Of a stretch of DNA of 64,000 nt, positions 37,632 to 46,451 are shown piece by piece (positions within the stretch are counted from its first letter, which is position 1; each line of letters opens with the position of its first letter). Under the pieces are notes generated by a model, which saw only the letters and a list, made by a program, of their open reading frames with translations, was not told the origin of the DNA and made no database searches. This DNA comes from Vibrio sp. S9_S30 (GTDB taxonomy: Bacteria > Pseudomonadota > Gammaproteobacteria > Enterobacterales > Vibrionaceae): NCBI RefSeq assembly GCF_014694455.1, contig NZ_JAAUWT010000005.1:1-64000 (forward strand), given 5' to 3'. The position numbers were made by a program, and so were the translations under genes.

Positions 37632-38367
37632 TGCGTTGTCTGTAGGGAATCGGCTTCTGCCTCTTTCATTTAACGTGAAAAAAGGGGAAGTGCTGCATGT
37701 GATTGGTCCGAATGGCAGCGGAAAGAGCACCCTGCTTTCTGCGTTGTCCGGTTTACTCGGATATAAAGGTGATGTTCATTATGGTGACCGAAACATTGAG
37801 CAATATTCACTAGAGGAATTAGCGGCTGTTCGAGCGTATCTTGTGCAACAAGAACGTCCTACTTTTACTATGACCGTGCTTCAATTTTTGTCGCTTTCCG
37901 TTCCCAATCGTCACACGCTAGCCGATTTGGGTGAGCCATTAGAAACTCTTTGTTCTCAGCTTCAGATTGATGACAAACTGGGGAGAGATACCACGACCTT
38001 ATCCGGAGGGGAATGGCAGCGTGTGAGGTTGGCAGCAATGTGCATTCAGGTGATGCCGCAATGGAATCCTTATGGGGAAGTCTTGATTCTAGATGAGCCT
38101 GCTGCGCCGCTAGATATTGGGCAAGAATCCTTGTTGTATGAATTGATCGAACAAATTGCCAAGCTCGGTATCACGGTTGTCATGGCAAATCATGACTTAA
38201 ACAGAACCTTGCAATACGCCGACAAAGTACTTTTGCTCGAAAACGGAACGTCGAAAGGATTCGGAGATGTTCATGAGATGATGGATCCGAAGTTACTCGC
38301 GAAAGTCTACAAAACAAAAATTAGAAGAGTCGAAATAGAAGGGGAGCCGCACCTGATTTTCAGGTAA
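37618..38367 (+). CDS. btuD: Vitamin B12 ABC importer ATPase BtuD
   Basis: A 249-residue ABC ATPase. Walker A is GPNGSGKST near residue 31, the Q-loop is YLVQQE (about 76), the signature is LSGGEWQRV (about 128), Walker B is [13 protein letters not shown] (about 154), and the H-loop is MANHDLNRT. It energises cobalamin import through BtuC. It starts inside the 3' end of btuC, so translation is coupled. The position downstream of the cob salvage genes suggests a B12 uptake and salvage neighbourhood. Confidence 0.94.
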   Translation: MICVNALSVGNRLLPLSFNVKKGEVLHVIGPNGSGKSTLLSALSGLLGYKGDVHYGDRNIEQYSLEELAAVRAYLVQQERPTFTMTVLQFLSLSVPNRHTLADLGEPLETLCSQLQIDDKLGRDTTTLSGGEWQRVRLAAMCIQVMPQWNPYGEVLILDEPAAPLDIGQESLLYELIEQIAKLGITVVMANHDLNRTLQYADKVLLLENGTSKGFGDVHEMMDPKLLAKVYKTKIRRVEIEGEPHLIFR

Positions 38368-38372
38368 CGCTT

Positions 38373-38403
38373 AAAAAAAAACCGCCCAGTGGAGCGTGGG
38401 CGG
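38373..38403 (-). terminator. Terminator of gap
   Basis: CCGCCCA (38382-38388) pairs with TGGGCGG (38397-38403). On the minus strand the stem is followed by about nine T, so it terminates gap; it lies just beyond the convergent btuD stop codon. Confidence 0.85.
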
Positions 38404-38494
38404 AAAAATAGGATTATTATTATCGAAATACTATGATTGCCTGAACATAACGCTAATAAGATCGAACAGCGCTATGCAGGCAGACATCCAAACA

Positions 38495-39934
38495 TTACGA
38501 AACGGTTGGGTAGGTTTTGTAACGCACCCCCATCATTTGTTCCATGCAGTGAACAACCTGGCAACTATAGCCAAACTCGTTGTCGTACCAAATATAAAGT
38601 ACGCAGCGATTATCTTGAGCAATAGTGGCTGCACCATCAACAACACTTGGGTGGCGTGAACCAACAATATCAGTAGACACCACTTCGGTTGACTCAGTGT
38701 AATCAATTTGGCCCGCGAGCGGCGAATTCAATGCCATTTCGCGAAGATATTGGTTAAGTGATTCTTTATCGACTTGCGATTCCAAATTCAAATTCGCAAC
38801 GGCCATGGACACATTGGGCGTTGGAACCCGAATAGAGTTTCCAGAAAGCTTTCCTGCCAATTCAGGTAGCGCTTTTGCTACCGCACTTGCAGCACCTGTC
38901 GACGTGAGAACCATATTCAGAGAGGCACTTCGACCACGACGCTCGCCATTGTGGAAGTTATCAATCAAGTTTTGATCATTCGTATACGAATGCACGGTTT
39001 CAATATGACCCGAGTGGACGCCATATTTATCGTTAATGGCCTTTAATACGGGTGTGATAGCGTTAGTTGTACAGCTTGCCGCAGAAACAATGGTGTCATC
39101 AGGCTGAATCATGTGTTCATTCACCCCGAATACGATGTTTTTAATATCGCCCTTACCAGGGGCTGTCAGCAGCACTTTAGATGCGCCGTTGCAAGAGATG
39201 TGTTGACCAAGTCCTTCGGTATCACGCCAAACACCCGTATTATCAACCACCAAAGAATCCTGAATGCCATATTGGCTGTAATCCACTTCTTCAGGCTTGT
39301 TTGCATAGATGAACTGGATGTAGTTGCCATTTGCGATGATGGCTTTGTTCTCTTCATCAATGATAATGCTGCCATTAAACTGACCATGAACGGAGTCGCG
39401 ACGAAGTAAGCTAGCCCGTTTTTCGAGGTCGCCTTTTTTACCACCGCGTACCACAACGGCACGAAGTCTGAGCGGGTAGCCAGGGCCACTTTTCTCAACT
39501 AAAAGCCGAGTCAGTAAGCGACCAATACGACCAAAGCCATAAAGTACGACATCGCGAGGCTCTGTCATTGGTGCGCCGTTTAGCGGCTCGACAAGAGCAG
39601 AGGACAAATAATCGCTTAGGTTGGATTCATCATCATTATTTTGCCAGTAATTATGAGCGAGTTGCCCAACGTCGATACGACATGGCGATAATGACATCTC
39701 ATTGAGTTGCTGTAGAACAGGAAGGGTTTGCGATGGGGAAAGATCGTGACCAACATAGCGGCGGGCGAGTCGGTGTGCTTTAACAATATCAATTGTCGAT
39801 GCGTTCACGAGAGGACGACCAAAAAGCAAAACCTCGACGCCTTTTTGTCGATATAGCTGGCCAAGGATAGGGAATATGGACTCAGCATTGGTTTGGCTCG
39901 TTTGCCAGTCTAGAAGGTATTTTTCTGGACTCAT
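38495..39934 (-). CDS. gap: Glyceraldehyde-3-phosphate dehydrogenase with long N-terminal extension
   Basis: This is a 479-residue protein from ATG 39934; a GTG at 39955 is an in-frame alternative. The catalytic part (about 127-470) has the Rossmann motif YGFGRIGRLL, the active-site SAASCTTNAITP, and HSYTNDQNLID, as in GapA-type enzymes. The first 125 residues have no counterpart in the usual 330-residue GAPDH; they are helical and contain VLLFGRPLVNAST and LNEMSLSPCRIDVG. Long GAPDHs of this form occur in vibrios and related marine bacteria. It oxidises glyceraldehyde-3-phosphate; NAD or NADP preference and the role of the extension are unknown. Confidence 0.92.
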   Translation of the reverse strand: MSPEKYLLDWQTSQTNAESIFPILGQLYRQKGVEVLLFGRPLVNASTIDIVKAHRLARRYVGHDLSPSQTLPVLQQLNEMSLSPCRIDVGQLAHNYWQNNDDESNLSDYLSSALVEPLNGAPMTEPRDVVLYGFGRIGRLLTRLLVEKSGPGYPLRLRAVVVRGGKKGDLEKRASLLRRDSVHGQFNGSIIIDEENKAIIANGNYIQFIYANKPEEVDYSQYGIQDSLVVDNTGVWRDTEGLGQHISCNGASKVLLTAPGKGDIKNIVFGVNEHMIQPDDTIVSAASCTTNAITPVLKAINDKYGVHSGHIETVHSYTNDQNLIDNFHNGERRGRSASLNMVLTSTGAASAVAKALPELAGKLSGNSIRVPTPNVSMAVANLNLESQVDKESLNQYLREMALNSPLAGQIDYTESTEVVSTDIVGSRHPSVVDGAATIAQDNRCVLYIWYDNEFGYSCQVVHCMEQMMGVRYKTYPTVS

Positions 39935-40292
39935 CTTTACTTTAAACCTTTTCACGTTTTATTGCTTAGATACAGCCTCACGGCTCAATCATAAGCTGGG
40001 TTAGGGATAATGTTTTTGTAGGGTATTTGTTATTGTTGTTCGCGAGGATTGTAAAGTTGAGTGGCTTATTCTGCTAGTAAAATTAATGACAGTGCTAAGC
40101 ACGTTGTAATTGAAACATAATGGTTTAAATACCTGATAAGTTGGCAACCTTGAGTGATTTTTGCAACAATTTGTTTACTTCTAATGCGCTTAATTCGTGA
40201 CGTGAATGTTTCATGTCGCAAAAAGTATTAGTGTGGTGTGTTTGATTGCATGAAAAGTGTGATCGATTTGGCGGCGTTTACGCCTCGCCGCC
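39935..40292. other. Intergenic region upstream of gap
   Basis: It contains the gap promoter region, AT-rich, and a perfect 7-bp GC hairpin (GGCGGCG at 40270-40276 with CGCCGCC at 40286-40292) right after the stop codon of the small membrane protein. The hairpin lacks a T-run, so its role in termination is doubtful. No gene was seen. Confidence 0.45.
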
Positions 40293-40529
40293 TTAGATTG
40301 AGAAAATCTGACCTTCATTACGGGCTATGAATTCGTCAAACTCAAAATTCACTGGTTGAAGCTGAATTTGTGGCTGTGTTGTCAAATTAGTATCTTGTTT
40401 TTTGTGATCTGCTTCAGAGTAGGTCAAGATCAAAGTCGTCACCAATGCCGCTAAATAAAAAGCAAACACACTACGTTTTCTTAGTGCTTGCTTTACGCGT
40501 TCTCTCTTACTTACTTGTAATATCATCAT
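40293..40529 (-). CDS. Small single-pass membrane protein, unknown
   Basis: A 78-residue protein starting at ATG 40529 behind AAGGGGAAT. It has a basic N-terminus (SKRERVKQALRKRS), one hydrophobic helix (about 22-40; VFAFYLAALVTTLILTY) and a polar tail rich in Gln and Asn. I recognise no family. Its start lies inside the upstream small membrane-protein gene (overlap of 23 nt), so the two are coupled and may act together. Confidence 0.65.
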   Translation of the reverse strand: MMILQVSKRERVKQALRKRSVFAFYLAALVTTLILTYSEADHKKQDTNLTTQPQIQLQPVNFEFDEFIARNEGQIFSI

Positions 40530-40722
40530 ATTCCCCTTCAATTATGGTTGAGTAGTGAACCGCCGAACCGTAATACTGAAAGTGGTTTTTTGCCATATTC
40601 TGTTCGAATCTTCTTCCCATTATTAACGCTACGATACCGATGAATACGGCCATGAAGAGTCCAGCAAACAGCGCGATAAGCCCAATACCCGCTGATGCAA
40701 TAGAAAGTGGAATTCGTTTCAT
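40507..40722 (-). CDS. Small membrane protein, unknown
   Basis: A 71-residue protein with ATG preceded by AAGGATCACT. It has one long or two short membrane segments (about 8-36; rich in Gly, Ala, Ile), then a basic RRFEQN and an acidic tail EGEYDDITSK. No recognised family. It is the first gene of a two-gene unit and is divergent from rhlE across a 166-nt promoter region. Confidence 0.65.
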   Translation of the reverse strand: MKRIPLSIASAGIGLIALFAGLFMAVFIGIVALIMGRRFEQNMAKNHFQYYGSAVHYSTIIEGEYDDITSK

Positions 40723-40888
40723 AGTGATCCTTATGTCGTTAATGAGTAAGTTAATAATATGAAAAGATCCATGAATAGAAGATGAATGTATGATTCATAT
40801 AATCGTTAGTTGCTTTAACCGTTGAAAACAAGCAGAATGACGCCCCTTTTAGCGCCTGTGTGCTACTTCATAGAATGAGATGTTTAAT

Positions 40889-42304
40889 ATGAGTTTTTCC
40901 TCTTTGGGTTTGTCTGCTGAAATCATGAAAGCGATTGAAGAGTTGGGGTACGAAACGCCCTCACCAATTCAAGCTAAAGCAATACCAGCGGTCATCAAAG
41001 GAAAAGATGTTATGGCTGCTGCCCAAACGGGAACGGGAAAAACTGCGGGATTCACACTTCCAATCCTAGAACGCCTTGCAAAAGGTCCTAAGGTTAAAGC
41101 GAATAATGTACGCGCCCTTGTACTGACGCCGACTCGTGAGTTGGCTGCACAGGTGAATGGTAGTGTTGTCAAATACGGCAAATACCTCCCTTTAACGTCC
41201 AATGTGGTGTTTGGTGGTGTAAAAATTAACCCTCAAATGATGAAGTTGCGCAAAGGTTCCGATGTTTTGGTGGCAACGCCTGGTCGATTGTTGGATCTTT
41301 ACCAACAAAATGCCGTTAAGTTTTCCCAGTTGGAAGTGCTGGTTTTAGATGAAGCTGACCGCATGCTGGATATGGGCTTTATCCGAGACATTAAAAAGAT
41401 CTTGTCTTTCCTTCCGACTCAACGTCAGAACTTACTGTTTTCAGCCACGTTTTCTGACGACATTCGCCAGCTAGCAAAAGGTCTAGTGAAGGACCCAGAA
41501 CAGATTTCAGTCAGTCCTCCAAACGCGACGGCGAAAACGGTAGAGCAGTACCTGTACTCTGTAGACAAAAAGCAGAAGCCATCGGTTCTTGCGCAGTTGA
41601 TTAAAGATAATGATTGGAAGCAAGTTCTTGTGTTTTCGAAAACAAAACACGGTGCCAATAGGCTGAGCCGTTTCCTTGAAGCGGAAAAAATCTCTTCTTC
41701 AGCCATCCATGGTAATAAAAGCCAAGGCGCACGGATCAAAGCCTTGGAACATTTCAAAACCGGTCAAATTAAGGTGCTGGTAGCGACGGACATTGCGGCG
41801 CGTGGTTTGGATATCCCTCAGTTGCCTCAAGTCGTTAACTTCGACTTACCCCATGTGCCAGAAGATTACGTCCACCGAATTGGTCGTACCGGGCGTGCTG
41901 GCGAGTCGGGTAAAGCGTATTCATTGGTGTGTGCAGATGAAGCCAAAGAGCTTTTTGCCATTGAACGCCTAATTCAAAAGCTGATTCCGCGAGAAACACT
42001 GGCAGGTTATGTACCAGTGCATCCGCTTCCAGCATCAAAACTTGATTCGCGCCCGATCAAGCCTAAAAAGCCGAAGAAAAACAAAGCTATTACTGGACAG
42101 AATGAAGAAGGCAAATCCAGCTCTAATTCTTCCAGTAAAAACCAGAAACAAGGCGGTCAGAAAAGACGTTTTAACTCTGATGAACAAAAGCCTAAGCAGG
42201 GGCGAAGTCACCGTAATTCAAACGAAAACAAAGGGGCGTCTGAGAAGCCAGCAAGAAAACCTCAGCGCAGACGTCACCCTAAAGCAAACAGCCAAAACGA
42301 TTAA
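40889..42304 (+). CDS. rhlE: ATP-dependent RNA helicase RhlE-like
   Basis: This 471-residue DEAD-box helicase has an N-terminus, [20 protein letters not shown], that matches RhlE; an ATG 9 nt upstream is an alternative. Motifs: Q motif TPSPIQ-like [10 protein letters not shown], motif I AQTGTGKT (about 46), PTRELA, TPGR, motif II DEAD, motif III SAT, ARGLD and [10 protein letters not shown]. The tail (about 375-471) is basic and disordered, rich in Lys, Asn and Ser, as in RNA-binding extensions. RhlE-type helicases act in ribosome assembly and RNA turnover, often with cold induction. It is followed by a bidirectional terminator. Confidence 0.93.
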   Translation: MSFSSLGLSAEIMKAIEELGYETPSPIQAKAIPAVIKGKDVMAAAQTGTGKTAGFTLPILERLAKGPKVKANNVRALVLTPTRELAAQVNGSVVKYGKYLPLTSNVVFGGVKINPQMMKLRKGSDVLVATPGRLLDLYQQNAVKFSQLEVLVLDEADRMLDMGFIRDIKKILSFLPTQRQNLLFSATFSDDIRQLAKGLVKDPEQISVSPPNATAKTVEQYLYSVDKKQKPSVLAQLIKDNDWKQVLVFSKTKHGANRLSRFLEAEKISSSAIHGNKSQGARIKALEHFKTGQIKVLVATDIAARGLDIPQLPQVVNFDLPHVPEDYVHRIGRTGRAGESGKAYSLVCADEAKELFAIERLIQKLIPRETLAGYVPVHPLPASKLDSRPIKPKKPKKNKAITGQNEEGKSSSNSSSKNQKQGGQKRRFNSDEQKPKQGRSHRNSNENKGASEKPARKPQRRRHPKANSQND

Positions 42305-42337
42305 TACCTTTCGTTAATCTAACGTTTTTTACACATG

Positions 42338-42364
42338 AAAAAGCGCGAGTTGATTCGCGCTTTT
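42338..42364. terminator. Bidirectional terminator between rhlE and the DUF3612-type regulator
   Basis: A stem AAAAGCGCGA / TCGCGCTTTT with a 6-nt loop separates the convergent genes and has A- and T-runs on its two sides. Confidence 0.85.
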
Positions 42365-42400
42365 CTTGTATTTCAGCTTCCTAAATGCGTTATCCGTTTT

Positions 42401-43939
42401 CTAAATGGGTTCTAAGCCGGAGTAGCACTTTGGTACGCGTGGGCATACCGCACCGCGTGAACAAATCAGGCGTGCGCGGTTGTCTATCCCACGTTCCACC
42501 CAATTGATGTTTAGAATACGCGCCACGGTCATCAGCAATTGTCGAACTTTTAGCGGAATGATCGCTGTCCCCCCATTTTGTACACACGCGTCTTTTAAGA
42601 GATTAGCGACGGCAACAGAGTCATGCCCTTGTGCGTCAATTGCTGGGTTTAAATCGACGCCTGTGCATAACACATGTGGGTTGCCTGCCAAATCCATGAC
42701 TTTCTTCGACTCACAACAGTAAATATGCGGCACGTCGTTTTGATAGAGAATGGAAATTTGGGCGACGGTTCTATCGTCGTTCAGTTTGTCATCGTTAGAC
42801 ACCATTCTAAACACCGACCAGTGTTGGCAAGGGTCTTCCACCATTCGCATGTTTCCCCATGGAAGAGGAATGCCGTTTCCGCGGTATACTGCCTTGAGCT
42901 TACCGGGGTTATACGCATCAAAATAATGCCAATGGGGGTAGGGAGAAACCGCCGTCATACGCCGCATTGCCACGGATTCCGATACACCTGCTTGTTTGCA
43001 AACGTCGATTTCATAGCCATTTCTGTCCAATAGCTGACGAAAAGGCACGCGTGGGCAAAGAAGCGCCCCCGCAAAAAAAGAACACTCAAAGTCTCGCCAT
43101 GCGTGGAGGATCTTGGTCGAATCCAATTCAACTGACCCGCCGGACTTTGATTCATCACGCACCTCATAGCTTGGGCTACTGTCGGCGATAACCATGCTTT
43201 TTTCCCCATCCCCTTCATGCAACACCATGTGCCCGATGTTGACCGCTAAATCGTATTTAAGGCGTATGGGATCCTTCTTCAGGGTTTTGTTCAAATGCAA
43301 GGTTGCTGGTGCTTCAAAGTAGGAGCGAACAACACGGTGTACCTCTATTCCATTGGCGCTCAGGCTGCTTTGTGGTGATTTTTCGAACCATTTTATTTTC
43401 AAACCGACGTCTTCACAGATTTCGAGCAAATCTTCCACGCTTAGCGGCATTCGTTTTTTCCCAATGTCCTCTGCGGCGCGTTCTAAATCAGGAAAGTGAT
43501 TTTGGTGGTGTTCTTGGTGAGCACGAATCAGCAAATGCGCAAATTGACGACCAGTCGTCCCCGTCTGAGAGAGCATTTCAGGAATGGCGATTTGTAAAAT
43601 TTCATTCGAGAAAAGAAAGCTGGGTTCGAGGGCCATACCGCGAATACCCCCACGGCTTCCTTTTTCAGGAACGATTTCTTTTTGATCGTGCGCATCATCA
43701 AGAAACCACTGCATATTTTTCTGAAAAACCGACGCGATGACGTCCAACATGTCTTCACTTGGCACCCGTTTCCCACGTTCAATCATCGATAAATAAGAGA
43801 CGGAAGGGGCAGATTCAGGGTCCAATTTTACACAGCGTGACGACAGATCTTCCAGCGTTAAATTGTTTCTTTTCCGTAGGTTACGGATTTTTGTGCCCAA
43901 AAAATGGGATTGTCTAAATAGACTTTTTGTATTTTTCAT
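42401..43939 (-). CDS. XRE-family regulator of the glyoxylate shunt (DUF3612 / short-chain acyl-CoA regulator type)
   Basis: This is a 512-residue transcription regulator. Residues 10-75 form an XRE helix-turn-helix (LGTKIRNLRKRNNLTLEDLS, then YLSMIERGKRVPSEDMLDVI). The middle has a degenerate IrrE-like segment (NIGHMVLHEGD, about 245; FFAGALLCPRVPF, about 290), and the C-terminal part is cysteine-rich (YCCESKK, CSRGAVCPRVPKC), suggesting ligand or metal binding. The architecture resembles RamB/ScfR-type regulators of acetate and propionate metabolism. It is divergent from malate synthase; the 38-bp operator begins 4 bp upstream of its ATG, so autoregulation is likely. No ribosome site is evident. 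The second operator copy at 10887-10924 extends its candidate regulon. Confidence 0.88.
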   Translation of the reverse strand: MKNTKSLFRQSHFLGTKIRNLRKRNNLTLEDLSSRCVKLDPESAPSVSYLSMIERGKRVPSEDMLDVIASVFQKNMQWFLDDAHDQKEIVPEKGSRGGIRGMALEPSFLFSNEILQIAIPEMLSQTGTTGRQFAHLLIRAHQEHHQNHFPDLERAAEDIGKKRMPLSVEDLLEICEDVGLKIKWFEKSPQSSLSANGIEVHRVVRSYFEAPATLHLNKTLKKDPIRLKYDLAVNIGHMVLHEGDGEKSMVIADSSPSYEVRDESKSGGSVELDSTKILHAWRDFECSFFAGALLCPRVPFRQLLDRNGYEIDVCKQAGVSESVAMRRMTAVSPYPHWHYFDAYNPGKLKAVYRGNGIPLPWGNMRMVEDPCQHWSVFRMVSNDDKLNDDRTVAQISILYQNDVPHIYCCESKKVMDLAGNPHVLCTGVDLNPAIDAQGHDSVAVANLLKDACVQNGGTAIIPLKVRQLLMTVARILNINWVERGIDNRARLICSRGAVCPRVPKCYSGLEPI

Positions 43940-43943
43940 AGTT

Positions 43944-43981
43944 GTAAAATTTACATTGTGAAATTTTCTTTGTGAAATTTT
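43944..43981 (+). promoter_or_regulatory. 38-bp operator between the regulator and malate synthase (copy 2)
   Basis: This begins GTAAAATTTACA and has TGTGAAATTTT at offsets 14 and 28. It matches the element at 10887-10924 (opposite strand) at 35 of 38 positions. It lies 104 nt before ATG 44086 (143 before ATG 44125) and only 4 nt from the regulator's ATG, so binding would affect both divergent genes. Confidence 0.85.
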
Positions 43982-44124
43982 AGTAAATATTTAGTTAAAG
44001 TGAATGTGTAGCGAACAATAAGCGAGCAGAAATGATTCAAAAGGAGAAGCTGCTCACTTAATCAACCCTTTCCCTAAGGGAATACATGAATATCCAGACC
44101 AAGAATTTCACGAGGAATGAAGCG

Positions 44125-46302
44125 ATGAGTCTACCCAAAATAAAGGAATGTCATTTTCATCAAGGCTTCTATGAGTTCATCAATCAAGAAGTACTGCCAT
44201 TAACCGATTTAGAGCCCAATGCGTTTTGGGAAAATGTGGCGCGTTTAGTCGGCGAACTTACTCCTCGTAACCAAGCTTTATTAGCAAAAAGACAGCAATT
44301 GCAAACTCAGATAGACCAATTTCATCGTGATAACCGCTCCTTTTCACAAAACCAATATCAATCGTTTTTGGAAGAGATCGGTTACTTGGAAGAAGAAGGA
44401 CCAGACTTTCAAATCGAAACGCGAAATGTCGATGAAGAAATTGCATCAATAGCAGGCCCGCAACTTGTTGTTCCGATTCGTAACGCACGATTTGCACTGA
44501 ATGCCGCGAATGCGAGATGGGGAAGTTTGTACGATGCACTTTATGGCACCGATGTGATTAGCCAAAACGGCGCGGGTATGAGCGTAGGTAAAAAATACAA
44601 CCAAGCACGTGGCAAAAAAGTGATTGCGTTTGCAAAAGACTTTTTGGACGAAGTCTTCCCTCTTAACGAAGGTTCGCACCACGACGTTGAAAGCTATACC
44701 GTGTATTTCAAAAACCTGCTCGCCTTTTTTCCAGACGGCACTCAAGCGGGCTTGAAATACCCAGGTCAATTTGTCGCGGCGAGCGACCTCGATAGAGAGC
44801 CAACCTCGATCATTTTGAGAAACAACGGTCTGCACATCGAGATGATCATCAATAGTTGTGGAGCCATTGGAAGCCAAGATCTGGCGGGCATCGATGATAT
44901 TCAAATCGAATCCGCAATGTCGACCATTATGGATTTTGAAGATTCCATCGCCGCGGTTGATGGTGACGACAAAGTCGAGGCTTACACTAATTGGCTTGGT
45001 TTGGTGACAGGGTCACTAAAGTCGGAGTTTACCAAAAATGGCAAAACGCAAACGCGTAAGCTTAATGACGACAAAGTGTATACCGGTAGAAATGGTGACG
45101 ACTACATCTTGCATGGTCGTTCACTATTGATGATTCGAAACGTTGGTCACCTAATGGGGATCGACTTAATGACAGACCAAGAAGGGAATGAGGTTCCCGA
45201 AGGCATTATGGATGCCATTGTTACCTCACTCATTGGCAGTATAGCCATTAAGAATGCAAGCGCATGTCGCGTCTCAAACAGCAGAACAGGAAGTATCTAT
45301 ATCGTGAAGCCCAAGATGCACGGACCTGAAGAGGTTGCGTTTTCCTGTGAACTGTTTAGCCGTGTTGAGTCCATGTTAGGTCTCGCACCGAATACCTTAA
45401 AAATCGGGATTATGGACGAAGAACGCCGCACTTCACTCAACCTCAAGGAGTGTATTCGCCAAGCGAAAGAAAGAGTGGTGTTCATCAATACGGGATTTTT
45501 GGACCGAACTGGTGACGAAATTCATACCAGTATGGAAGCCGGTCCGTTTCTTCCAAAAGGTGAGATCAAAAACCAGCCTTGGATTGCGGCTTACGAGCAA
45601 AACAATGTTGCTGTTGGTCTTGCTTGCGGTTTCTCCGGTAAAGCTCAGATTGGGAAAGGAATGTGGGCGATGCCAGATGAGATGGCAGAGATGATGAAGC
45701 AAAAAGTGGCTCACCCACAATCCGGTGCAACAACGGCTTGGGTGCCATCACCAACGGCTGCCACCCTACACGCCTTACATTATCACCGAGTGAATGTCTT
45801 TGATTGCCAAAAGGCATTAGAGATCGACGCAGGTTCACTTAAAAACAACATGCTGAAAATGGCTCTTATGCCGCAAGAAACCGACCTAACGGCAGAGGAT
45901 ATTGAGCAAGAGTTGGCGAACAACATTCAGGGGATTCTGGGTTACGTGGTCCGCTGGGTTGAAATGGGTGTGGGCTGTTCCAAAGTACCCGACATCAACA
46001 ACGTGGGTTTGATGGAAGACAGAGCGACCTTGCGAATCTCTAGCCAGCACATTGCGAACTGGTTAGCGCATAAAGTGTGCAAAAAAGAGCAGGTTGAACG
46101 CATTTTGGCGAGAATGGCAAAAGTGGTCGACGACCAAAACCAAGGGGAGGTCGGCTACAAACCCATGACACCGGATATTGAGTCGAGCACCGCATACCAA
46201 GCCGCCAGAGCGCTGATTTTTAAAGGCGCCACACAGCCAAGCGGTTATACAGAACCCTTGCTTCATGAATACCGAAAGCAAGCCAAATACGCACAAAGCT
46301 GA
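44125..46302 (+). CDS. glcB: Malate synthase G
   Basis: Starting at ATG 44125, behind GAGGA, the protein has 725 residues, the normal MSG length; ATG 44086 is an in-frame alternative. It condenses glyoxylate and acetyl-CoA to malate. Features: GPQLVVPIRNARFALNAANA (about 113), the alpha/beta accessory domain around GSHHDVESYT and IDDIQIESA, DFEDS (about 272), LHGRSLLMIRN with the catalytic Arg, KPKMHGPEEV, MDEERRTSLN with the metal-binding Glu, NTGFLDRTGDE, the TAWVPSPTAATLHALHYH region, and C-terminal LMEDRATLRISSQH with the catalytic Asp. It forms an operon with aceA and is controlled from the shared operator. Confidence 0.96.
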   Translation: MSLPKIKECHFHQGFYEFINQEVLPLTDLEPNAFWENVARLVGELTPRNQALLAKRQQLQTQIDQFHRDNRSFSQNQYQSFLEEIGYLEEEGPDFQIETRNVDEEIASIAGPQLVVPIRNARFALNAANARWGSLYDALYGTDVISQNGAGMSVGKKYNQARGKKVIAFAKDFLDEVFPLNEGSHHDVESYTVYFKNLLAFFPDGTQAGLKYPGQFVAASDLDREPTSIILRNNGLHIEMIINSCGAIGSQDLAGIDDIQIESAMSTIMDFEDSIAAVDGDDKVEAYTNWLGLVTGSLKSEFTKNGKTQTRKLNDDKVYTGRNGDDYILHGRSLLMIRNVGHLMGIDLMTDQEGNEVPEGIMDAIVTSLIGSIAIKNASACRVSNSRTGSIYIVKPKMHGPEEVAFSCELFSRVESMLGLAPNTLKIGIMDEERRTSLNLKECIRQAKERVVFINTGFLDRTGDEIHTSMEAGPFLPKGEIKNQPWIAAYEQNNVAVGLACGFSGKAQIGKGMWAMPDEMAEMMKQKVAHPQSGATTAWVPSPTAATLHALHYHRVNVFDCQKALEIDAGSLKNNMLKMALMPQETDLTAEDIEQELANNIQGILGYVVRWVEMGVGCSKVPDINNVGLMEDRATLRISSQHIANWLAHKVCKKEQVERILARMAKVVDDQNQGEVGYKPMTPDIESSTAYQAARALIFKGATQPSGYTEPLLHEYRKQAKYAQS

Positions 46303-46360
46303 TTTTCGTAAAACCAATTTTCGCAAAACCAATTTTCGCAAAACGAATATGCATAAAGCG
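46301..46360 (+). repeat. 15-bp tandem repeats between malate synthase and aceA
   Basis: Units of about 15 bp (GATTTTCGTAAAACC, then two of AATTTTCGCAAAACC type, then a degenerate copy) fill the start of the 149-bp intergenic region. They directly follow the malate synthase stop codon. Confidence 0.85.
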
Positions 46361-46451
46361 AAATACACATAAAGAAAAAACTGAACATTCAAAATACCGA
46401 TTAGGCACATCCAATAACGTGAACACAATAAAATATTAAAAGAGAGATCCC

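Noticed and set aside
40270..40292. GC-rich hairpin after the small membrane-protein gene as a terminator
   Set aside because: The stem is good but there is no T-run on the relevant strand, so it was not called a terminator.
43303..43740. 145-codon plus-strand frame within the DUF3612-type regulator gene
   Set aside because: It is antisense to a gene with clear helix-turn-helix and IrrE-like features, without its own start signals.
44446..44904. 152-codon minus-strand frame within malate synthase
   Set aside because: It is a shadow of a strongly conserved gene and shows no protein family pattern.
46286..46360. Possible CRISPR-like array between glcB and aceA
   Set aside because: The units are directly adjacent 15-mers without spacers, which is a simple tandem repeat and not a CRISPR array.
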